Positions 16,901 to 23,432 of a stretch of 64,000 bases of DNA are shown here, piece after piece. A program made the position numbers and the translations under genes. The stretch comes from CAUZIZ01 sp965218775 (GTDB taxonomy: Bacteria > Acidobacteriota > UBA6911 > RPQK01 > JAJDTT01). Location: assembly GCA_965218775.1 (NCBI GenBank), contig CBDCLS010000006.1, forward strand, positions 2,728,001 to 2,792,000, given 5' to 3'. Below the pieces are notes generated by a model. The model did not search any database, had not been told where the DNA came from, and saw only the letters and a list, made by a program, of their open reading frames with translations. Within the stretch, counting starts at the first letter, position 1; every line of letters starts with the position of its first letter.

Positions 16901-17167
16901 GTGGCTATGAAATCAAGTCCATTCAAGATGATTCGTGTGTGTCGCGGCTTGTCGCAGTGGGATGTCAGCCGCCGGACCGGTTTACGGAATTATCGCATCA
17001 GTCTGATCGAGAACGGAAGAGACGAACCGACGGAAAAGGAACTAGGTCATCTGGCAAAGGCAATGGGGGTCCCGGTTGAAGTCTTCGATATGGTCGACTT
17101 CTCCGAATACCTCCGGACACTGATAGAGAACGTAGGAAAGGGGCAGCAGGCAGAGACAGAGGTGTGA
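16901..17167 (+). CDS. XRE/Cro-family transcriptional regulator
   Basis: Small one-domain DNA-binding protein. HTH_3 fold over about residues 6-62: SPFKMIRVCRGLSQWDVSRR-TGLRNYRISLIENGRDEPTE-KELGHLAKAMGVPVEVF, with the recognition helix in RTGLRNYRISLIENG. GTG at 16901 is favoured because gagg lies 9 nt upstream; ATG 16907 and TTG 16886 are alternatives. Its short C-terminus (EYLRTLIENVGKGQQ) may dimerise. As the only clear repressor of the element, it is a candidate for binding the palindrome just upstream. Confidence 0.85.
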   Translation: MAMKSSPFKMIRVCRGLSQWDVSRRTGLRNYRISLIENGRDEPTEKELGHLAKAMGVPVEVFDMVDFSEYLRTLIENVGKGQQAETEV

Positions 17168-17241
17168 AGGAGCACCATCACGATGGACACTTCACGCCTC
17201 AACTAGGGAGGGAAGAGACTGAAAAGACGGGCATTGAAGGC

Positions 17242-17274
17242 CTCCTGAAGAGGGATAGTGGCCCTCTTCAGGAG
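17242..17274 (+). terminator. Perfect 13-bp stem-loop
   Basis: ctcctgaagaggg and ccctcttcaggag pair over 13 bp around a 7-nt loop, 75 bp after the XRE regulator and 140 bp before the next gene. No T-tract follows, so it may be a Rho-dependent pause, an attenuator or an mRNA-stability element. Confidence 0.45.
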
Positions 17275-17413
17275 AAGTTGCCAATCCAAGGAACTTGGTA
17301 TGTTTTCCCGGTCAGCCTGTCCATTATACCTCACAGAAGCCCGTCAATAATGCTTCCGTCAAGCTTCGAGGCTAAGGCCACGGGGAACATCTCCTAGAAA
17401 GGAAGATTATCGG

Positions 17414-18049
17414 ATGAAAGAGAAGGTTGAAGAAAAAAATACCTCTGCCAATGGAGGTAGACAGGATCAAGAGTCCAGTGTTCCCAGCGATGAGGCTGGG
17501 CAGGTTAATGTCGAGAACCTCCGCCTGTCTCAGAACTTCACGGATCTGGTGGGAGTCAAGAAGAAGATCATCACCGTGCCGGTTCGCAAGCCGGATAGGC
17601 AGTGGTTTGTGCAAGTTCATCCGGACGAACCCTACCGGCTAGAAACGGCGGTCCTTGAGCTGAAGGACGATCGCGAAACATACCTCGTAGAACCTAGCCT
17701 GTGGTCAGAACTGCCGTTGGAGGTTGTACCCACGGGTCTGTTTACTGCCATCAATCGACAGGGTGATGTCTTCCTATGGCCGGTGCGATTACCAGGTCCA
17801 GATGGGCGACAGTTGGAGTGGCACCGGTCGGCTCTCGAGGCGGCCCAGATTGCCATGGGAGCCTGGGTACGCGTCGTAGCCAACATGTCGCTTGGAGCCT
17901 ATGAGGTATTCGAAGCCGGTGGCGACCTCCCCGAACCGGAATGGCCCGAGTTGAGCTTCAGCCAGCTACTCTTGGAAATCGCTTTCAAGGACAAGTTCAT
18001 CCGATCCTTGGATCACCCAGCTATCCAGAAGTTGAGAGGATTGCGGTGA
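17414..18049 (+). CDS. Conserved-looking protein of unknown function, partner of the DNA polymerase
   Basis: 211 aa. A low-complexity N-terminus (about 1-35, Glu/Gln/Ser rich) precedes a folded part rich in beta strands: KKKIITVPVRKPDRQWFVQV-HPDEPYRLETAVLELKDDRE, PTGLFTAINRQGDVFLWPVR-LPGPDGRQLEWHRSALEAAQ. Its stop overlaps the polymerase GTG start (GTGA), so the two are translationally coupled. Function is not recognised; coupling to a replicative polymerase suggests a replication accessory (primase-, clamp- or SSB-like) role, which is inference. RBS aaaggaag. Confidence 0.65.
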   Translation: MKEKVEEKNTSANGGRQDQESSVPSDEAGQVNVENLRLSQNFTDLVGVKKKIITVPVRKPDRQWFVQVHPDEPYRLETAVLELKDDRETYLVEPSLWSELPLEVVPTGLFTAINRQGDVFLWPVRLPGPDGRQLEWHRSALEAAQIAMGAWVRVVANMSLGAYEVFEAGGDLPEPEWPELSFSQLLLEIAFKDKFIRSLDHPAIQKLRGLR

Positions 18050-19788
18050 GGCTACCCTCTCTGACCAGGTTTAACGAGATCTGGGTGGTCGACTTTGAGT
18101 TCTCCGCGGCGCCAGGTGAACGTCCCGTTCCCATCTGTCTGGTAGCCAGGGAAGAACGAGACGGGCGGAGTCTTCGACTTTGGCAGGATGAACTGAGCAC
18201 TTTTCCAACGCCCCCATACTCCGTTGGTCACGACTCCCTCTTGGTCGCTTACTACGCCTCTGCTGAACTAGGTTGTCACCTCGCTCTTGGTTGGCCTCTC
18301 CCAGTAAACGTGCTGGATCTCTTTTGCGAATTCAGGAACCTCGCTAATGGTAGAACGCCACCTTGTGGGTTTGGTCTGCTTAGCGCATTGACGGCCTTTG
18401 GTCTGAGCGGAATCGAGATGGTAGAGAAGCAGACGATGCGTGAGCTGGCACAAAGGGGAGGTCCTTGGAGCCTACCGCAACGCGAGCAGCTCATGGACTA
18501 TTGCGAGAGCGATGTAGCGGCACTTCATAAGTTGCTGCATCCAATGAGCCCTCACCTAGATGTTCCAAGGGCACTGCTTCGTGGACGCTACATGAAAGCA
18601 GCCGCTCACATAGAGCACCGGGGTGTCCCTATTGACACACGATCCTACTCCACACTCCGGGACCATTGGCCGGATATTCAAGACAAGCTGATCGATCGCA
18701 TTGATGCCAACTATGGAGTGTACGAAGGGCGCTCCTTCATTCTCGATCGATTCAGGAGGTGGCTTGTGAAGCACGGCATACCGTGGCCGAGACTGGAGAG
18801 CGGTCGCCTTGCGCTTGATGACAACACTTTCCGGGAGATGGCTCGTATCCATCCCGAAGTCGCGCCGCTCCGAGAACTTCGAGTCGCCCTCTCGCAGATG
18901 CGTCTGTCGAATCTGGCCATCGGCAAGGATGGTCGCAACCGCTGTCTGCTCTCGGCCTTCCAAGCGCGCACGGGCCGTAATCAACCCAGCAACAGCCAGT
19001 TCATCTTCGGTCCTGCGGTTTGGTTACGGGGACTGATACGACCGCAACCAGGATGGGGTTTGGCCTACATCGATTACTGCCAACAGGAATTCGGTATCGC
19101 AGCTGCCCTCTCGGGTGACCCGGCAATGATGGAGGCAGCAAGCTCAGGAGATCCATATCTCGCCTTTGCTAAACAGGTGAGGGCCGTCCCTTCTGATGCG
19201 ACGAAGCAAAGTCATGGCCGGGAGCGGGAGATGTTCAAGGCGTGCTCCCTGGCAGTTCAGTACGAAATGGGACCAAAGTCCCTAGCCCAGAGAGTCGGTC
19301 GGCCTGAGATTGAGGCACGCGACTTGCTGGCAATGCATCGCCAGACTTATCCGGTCTTCTGGCGCTGGTCGGACTCCGTCGTAGACTACGCCATGCTCTA
19401 CGGCAAGCTGTGGACCGTCTTTGGCTGGGAGATCCACGTTGGGTCAGGGGTGAACCCTAGGTTTCTCCGAAACTTCCCAATGCAGGCGAATGGAGCGGAG
19501 ATGTTGCGCCTCGCCTGTTGCTTGGCGACAGAACGAGGAATCCGGGTATGCGCTCCCATTCACGATGCGATCCTAATCGAGGCTCCCCTGCTGGAGCTGG
19601 AGGATGCGGTTGCGGAAACTCAGCTGGCCATGGCCGAGGCCAGTGAGGTTGTCCTCAATGGCGTCCAAATCCGGACGGAGGCAAAGGTGATCCGGTATCC
19701 CGACCGCTATATGGACGAGCGGGGCCGTGAAATGTGGACGACCGTGTGGGAGATCGTAAGGGAACCGAATTCGGTGAGGTGTGCATGA
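18046..19788 (+). CDS. Family A DNA polymerase (phage/plasmid type) with 3'-5' exonuclease-like domain
   Basis: Template-directed DNA synthesis for the mobile element. GTG 18046 overlaps the preceding stop; longer in-frame starts would overlap the upstream gene heavily. Residues about 1-190 resemble a DEDD 3'-5' exonuclease (EIWVVDFEF carries the D-x-E pair; DYCESDVAAL the last Asp). The polymerase palm/fingers follow: motif A in GLAYIDYCQQEFGIAAALSG, motif B around GREREMFKACSLAVQYEMG, motif C in CAPIHDAILIEAP, where the usual HDE is HDA. At 580 aa it is shorter than PolI, with no 5'-3' exonuclease domain. The missing Glu of motif C recurs in some mobile-element polymerases, so activity cannot be excluded. 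Confidence 0.88.
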   Translation: MRLPSLTRFNEIWVVDFEFSAAPGERPVPICLVAREERDGRSLRLWQDELSTFPTPPYSVGHDSLLVAYYASAELGCHLALGWPLPVNVLDLFCEFRNLANGRTPPCGFGLLSALTAFGLSGIEMVEKQTMRELAQRGGPWSLPQREQLMDYCESDVAALHKLLHPMSPHLDVPRALLRGRYMKAAAHIEHRGVPIDTRSYSTLRDHWPDIQDKLIDRIDANYGVYEGRSFILDRFRRWLVKHGIPWPRLESGRLALDDNTFREMARIHPEVAPLRELRVALSQMRLSNLAIGKDGRNRCLLSAFQARTGRNQPSNSQFIFGPAVWLRGLIRPQPGWGLAYIDYCQQEFGIAAALSGDPAMMEAASSGDPYLAFAKQVRAVPSDATKQSHGREREMFKACSLAVQYEMGPKSLAQRVGRPEIEARDLLAMHRQTYPVFWRWSDSVVDYAMLYGKLWTVFGWEIHVGSGVNPRFLRNFPMQANGAEMLRLACCLATERGIRVCAPIHDAILIEAPLLELEDAVAETQLAMAEASEVVLNGVQIRTEAKVIRYPDRYMDERGREMWTTVWEIVREPNSVRCA

Positions 19789-19802
19789 GCGCACAGGTCA
19801 TC

Positions 19803-19840
19803 GGTGCACTGGTGCAACAACATCGTTGCACGAGCGCACC
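19803..19840. promoter_or_regulatory. Nested inverted repeat before the winged-helix gene
   Basis: gtgcaac (19812-19818) and gttgcac (19825-19831) pair perfectly around 6 nt; ggtgc (19803-19807) and gcacc (19836-19840) extend the symmetry. It lies between the polymerase stop and the next start and could be an operator or an RNA hairpin. Confidence 0.4.
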
Positions 19841-19886
19841 CCTGTCCTATCTTCTCTATGTATCTCTTTAGAGAGTTTGATTAACA

Positions 19887-20258
19887 ATGGAGCAACCAAT
19901 CGACCTAAAGAGCTTCCGACTCACGTCGAGAGCTCTTGAACCCAAGAGCGGATCTCAATCGAAAACTAGACAGCAAAGCAAAGGGAGGTTTCTCCGAGGA
20001 CCTGTGCCGCTGGACTGGTTGATTGGAGCCGCCAAGCTTCCAGGCAAGGCGCTTCATGTTGCCATTGCCTTGAGATACCTGTCAGGACTCAAGCGATCTC
20101 GAGAAGTGCGAGTGACGAGAAACATTTTGGAACTCTTTGGGATCAAGCGACACTCGGGCTATCGGGCTTTAAGGAAGCTTGAGAGTGCTGGTTTGGTCGC
20201 CGTTACTCGACAGCCAGGGCGTGCTCCCGCGGTGAGACTGCTGCCTCGGGAGGAGTAG
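19887..20258 (+). CDS. Winged helix-turn-helix protein of the integrative element
   Basis: 123 aa with a basic unstructured N-terminus (about 1-40) and a wHTH of MarR/replication-initiator type: PVPLDWLIGAAKLPGKALHV-AIALRYLSGLKRSREVRVTR, then recognition helix NILELFGIKRHSGYRALRKL and wing ESAGLVAVTRQPGRAPAVRL. Such small wHTH proteins often sit just before the excisionase and integrase of integrative elements and regulate them. It is followed after 4 bp by the AlpA-like gene, so they are co-transcribed. Confidence 0.72.
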   Translation: MEQPIDLKSFRLTSRALEPKSGSQSKTRQQSKGRFLRGPVPLDWLIGAAKLPGKALHVAIALRYLSGLKRSREVRVTRNILELFGIKRHSGYRALRKLESAGLVAVTRQPGRAPAVRLLPREE

Positions 20259-20262
20259 AAGG

Positions 20263-20469
20263 ATGACAAGGTTTTGGGGGCCGGAGCAACTCGCTGAGGT
20301 TCTAGGGGTCCCTCTATCTTGGATCTATGACCGGACGAGAAGAGACGGGCCGGAGCAGATCCCACACCTGAAACTCGGCAAGTACATCCGGTTTAATCCT
20401 GAGTCTGATCAATTCCGTCGTTGGCTGGCTTCACACGAAATCCAATCTCGGAAACTTCTAAAAGATTGA
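20263..20469 (+). CDS. AlpA/excisionase-like DNA-binding protein
   Basis: 68 aa, essentially one helix-turn-helix: FWGPEQLAEVLGVPLSWIYD-RTRRDGPEQIPHLKLGKYIR-FNPESDQFRRWL, the HTH_17 layout (helix-turn-helix, basic wing, final helix). It may bend DNA during excision or activate the integrase. RBS ggagtagaagg within the end of the preceding gene; 71 bp before the integrase. Confidence 0.8.
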   Translation: MTRFWGPEQLAEVLGVPLSWIYDRTRRDGPEQIPHLKLGKYIRFNPESDQFRRWLASHEIQSRKLLKD

Positions 20470-20540
20470 CGATGAAGTGGGGCGGCTTATACTCGACCCA
20501 GCTTGAAAAGACAGGGCGAGTCTAAGCGAAAGGAGGAAAA

Positions 20541-21746
20541 ATGCAGACTCGCTCGAGTTTTCAAAGAGGTTGGGTCGAGAAACGGAAACGCCAGAACGGT
20601 TGGGTTTGGCTGATGCGCTACCGCATCCGCGATGCCAGCAAGCCATCCGGCTGGCGGATCAAAGCAGAATCTCTTCGCAACGCCAGTGGGAAGAAAGAGG
20701 CCCTACAGCTGTTGGAGAAGCGGATGCGGGAGATCAACGAGAGTAATGCGGGGAACAGTCGTGCTGCACCTCTGAGATCTCCGACGTTCTCCGAGTTTGC
20801 AACGGGAGTCTGGAACCAGTACTTGGAGAACCGATCAACGAAACCGTCTACGCGCTGCTCCTATGAGTCGATGCTCCGGAACTATTTCCTAGGAGCATTC
20901 GGCTCTATACCGCTTCACCAGATCACTCCCATCGAGGTGTCCGCGTGCTTCCACTCCATCAAAAGGAAAAGGCTGGCTGCCGGCTACCGCCTGAATCTGT
21001 ACGCCCTGCTGCGCACGATGTTTGAGGTGGCCCTGGAACATGATCTGGTCTTGACCAATCCAGTGCGTCGAAAACTGCATCGGCCGGAGGTGAGGCGAGT
21101 GGAAAAACCTACGCTGTCGGCTGAGGAAATTGGGCGGATTCTGGCAAACATACCTGAACCCTTTCAGGCTCTCTTTCTGTGTCTAGCGGTGACGGGACTG
21201 CGAATTGGTGAGGTATTGGCCCTGAGGTGGATGGACTTGGACTGGAAGTCGCTTGAGGTCAAGATCTCTCAGAGCCTGTGGCGGGGCCGGGTAGTCACCC
21301 CCAAGACCGAGGGCAGCGCGACCAGTCTTCACCTGCCGGCGCCAGTCATGGGGCGACTGCTTGCCCAGTTTGAAGGGTCCCCTTTCCGTGACCCGGATGC
21401 CTTTATCTTCTGTAAAGCCGATGGGAGCCCTCAAAGTCCGGGCTACCTACGCAAACAGGTGCTCTACCCCGCGATGGAGGTGGCTGGCATCCAGCGGTTC
21501 TCTCGGACCCATGGGTTCCACCTTTTCCGACACTCAGCCGCAAGTATCGTTCACGGGGAGACACGGGACCTGAAGCTGACACAGGAACTGCTCAGGCACG
21601 CCAGGATGTCCACGACCGCCAACATCTATATCCACTCCAAGGAGAAGGGAGCTGAGCAGGCTACGGAGACCCTGGCGCGCCTCCTGGCCCCCTATTGCTC
21701 ACAAACTGCTCACTTTTCTGCGTCTGAAGAGGGCCTTGTTCAGTGA
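20541..21746 (+). CDS. int: Tyrosine recombinase (phage-type integrase)
   Basis: Site-specific recombinase that integrates and excises the element. N-terminal Arm/AP2-like DNA-binding region (about 1-70, RYRIRDASKPSGWRIKAESL), SAM-like core-binding domain (about 80-180) and catalytic domain (about 190-385). The catalytic residues are visible: Arg in TGLRIGEVLALRW, His-x-x-Arg in HLFRHSAASIVHG, second His in LLRHARMSTT and nucleophile Tyr in ANIYIHS. RBS aaaggagg. Its 3' end is 40 bp from a tRNA 3'-end fragment at 21788-21816, the standard arrangement next to an attachment site. Confidence 0.95.
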   Translation: MQTRSSFQRGWVEKRKRQNGWVWLMRYRIRDASKPSGWRIKAESLRNASGKKEALQLLEKRMREINESNAGNSRAAPLRSPTFSEFATGVWNQYLENRSTKPSTRCSYESMLRNYFLGAFGSIPLHQITPIEVSACFHSIKRKRLAAGYRLNLYALLRTMFEVALEHDLVLTNPVRRKLHRPEVRRVEKPTLSAEEIGRILANIPEPFQALFLCLAVTGLRIGEVLALRWMDLDWKSLEVKISQSLWRGRVVTPKTEGSATSLHLPAPVMGRLLAQFEGSPFRDPDAFIFCKADGSPQSPGYLRKQVLYPAMEVAGIQRFSRTHGFHLFRHSAASIVHGETRDLKLTQELLRHARMSTTANIYIHSKEKGAEQATETLARLLAPYCSQTAHFSASEEGLVQ

Positions 21747-21787
21747 AAGATTTGTCTAATTAGTAGAAACCAAAGAATTTAGGGAAA

Positions 21788-21816
21788 GCACGGTCGGCAG
21801 GACTCGAATCTGCGGC
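21788..21816 (-). other. tRNA 3'-end fragment, probable attachment site (att)
   Basis: On the minus strand gccgcagattcgagtcctgc continues as cgaccgtgc: a T-arm with loop ttcgagt and the acceptor 3' strand of a tRNA. The D arm, anticodon and 5' acceptor are absent upstream (no acggtcg partner within 150 bp). A lone tRNA 3' end beside an integrase is the usual product of integration into a tRNA gene. The intact tRNA copy should be at the other end of the element, which I could not find in the window. Confidence 0.6.
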
Positions 21817-21980
21817 TTTGTTGCTTGTGACCAAGGGCTCGAAAGTTCTAACAATGCTGGAACGCCTGAACTGCGAACCGGTCAAGAGCAACAAACGCTG
21901 CTGAACCGCCGTCATCTATCGGGCGAAGGAATGCGGGCTAGATCTCATCTCGAACCTACAAAGCCTTCCGCGTCAGCATA

Positions 21981-23426
21981 TCAACTGAGGATCTCGGTAA
22001 CCACGCGTCCGTAGACGTCTGTGAGGCGGAAGTCGCGACCGCTGTAGCGGTAGGTCAGCTTTTCATGGTCAAGTCCCAGTAGATGTAGCATGGTCGCATG
22101 TAGGTCGTGGATGTGGACCTTCTGCTCGACGGCACGGAAGCCGTATTCGTCGCTGACGCCATAGACCATGCCGCCCCGTACTCCACCACCGGCCACCCAC
22201 GAGCAGAATCCGTAGGGGTTGTGGCCCCGACCGTAGCTGTCGGTTCCCTTCTTCCCATCGGAGAGATCTTGGAAGTGGGGCGTCCGCCCGAACTCACCAG
22301 ACCAGACCAGGAGCGTATCGTCAAGCAGTCCGCGGGCTTCCAGGTCCGTGATCAGCCCCGCGATTGGCTTGTCGACGGCCTTACAGCGTTCCGGCAGTCC
22401 GGAAAGAATCCTGGCGTGATGATCCCAGCCGCTGTCGGTAATCTGAATGAAGCGAACGCCCGCTTCGGCGAAGCGGCGTGCCAGAAGGCACTGGCGCCCG
22501 AAATTGTCGGTCTCTTCTTCACCGATCCCGTAGAGATCGTGCGTTGTTTTGGACTCTGTCGAGAGGTCAATGACGCCCGGAGCCTCCGACTGCATTCGAA
22601 AGGCCAGTTCAAGCGACTCGATGACTCCCTCCATCCGACTGTCCGTTTGGAGTCTCTCGAGGTAGCCCCGATTCATCTGCTGGACCAGATCCAGTTGATG
22701 CCGCTGAAGCTCACGCGGAAGGCTGGGATCTTCCAGAAAGCGGAAGGTGGCGTTCTTGGCGTCACGGGGTCCCGTGTTGCCCAGCGCCGTACCCTGATAG
22801 ATGGCTGGCAGAAAGGCGTTCCCGAAAAGCTCGGCGGCCCCATTGTCACCCGCCAGTTTCGGGCAGATATTGACAAAGCCGGGTAGATTCTGGTTGTCGG
22901 TCCCCAGCCCGTAGGTGATCCAAGCTCCCATCGAGGGACGAATCAGCTGGGTCGCTCCGGTATGCAGTTGTCTCGACGCAGGAGCGTGCGCCTCGCTGTC
23001 GGCCTGCATGGCGTTGAGCACACAGAGCTTATCGACGTGGTTTCCAAGATGTGGAAGCCACTCCGTCATCATCAAACCCGACCCGCCTCGGCGGCTGAAT
23101 GGTGAAATCGGTCCCATCAGACGGCTGTTATGGTAGCCAACGGTATCCCGATTCCCAGGAAGCTGGTAGGGTAGGCGTTCGCCACTCTCCTTCATCAGGC
23201 GCGGCTTGTAGTCGAACAGGTCCATTTGGGAAGGGCCACCCTCCATCCACATGAATATCACTCTTCGGACACGAGGAGAGAAATGGGGTGGTTTGGGGGC
23301 CAAAGGACTGCCGGCTGCCACAGCCTGCTCGGTGCACATGGCGGCAACAGCCACTGAGCCAAAGCCGCAGCCGGTGGTTCGCAGAAACTGACGGCGACTC
23401 AGGTTTCGGTCAGAATTGAGGATCAT
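21981..23426 (-). CDS. DUF1501 protein (sulfatase-like, Tat-exported)
   Basis: Member of the DUF1501 family common in Planctomycetota and Acidobacteriota, with an alkaline-phosphatase/sulfatase-like fold. N-terminal Tat signal (SRRQFLRTTGCGFGSVAVAA). The core contains FMWMEGGPSQMDLFDYKP, ADSEAHAPASRQLHTGATQ, GWDHHARILSGLPERCKAVD and LLVWSGEFGRTPHFQD, with conserved Asp/His residues that probably bind metal. The true substrate is unknown. It is paired with the PSD1-type gene 6 bp upstream, a fixed pair in these phyla thought to act together outside the cytoplasm on polymer degradation. Start ATG 23426. Confidence 0.93.
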   Translation of the reverse strand: MILNSDRNLSRRQFLRTTGCGFGSVAVAAMCTEQAVAAGSPLAPKPPHFSPRVRRVIFMWMEGGPSQMDLFDYKPRLMKESGERLPYQLPGNRDTVGYHNSRLMGPISPFSRRGGSGLMMTEWLPHLGNHVDKLCVLNAMQADSEAHAPASRQLHTGATQLIRPSMGAWITYGLGTDNQNLPGFVNICPKLAGDNGAAELFGNAFLPAIYQGTALGNTGPRDAKNATFRFLEDPSLPRELQRHQLDLVQQMNRGYLERLQTDSRMEGVIESLELAFRMQSEAPGVIDLSTESKTTHDLYGIGEEETDNFGRQCLLARRFAEAGVRFIQITDSGWDHHARILSGLPERCKAVDKPIAGLITDLEARGLLDDTLLVWSGEFGRTPHFQDLSDGKKGTDSYGRGHNPYGFCSWVAGGGVRGGMVYGVSDEYGFRAVEQKVHIHDLHATMLHLLGLDHEKLTYRYSGRDFRLTDVYGRVVTEILS

Positions 23427-23432
23427 GGAGCA

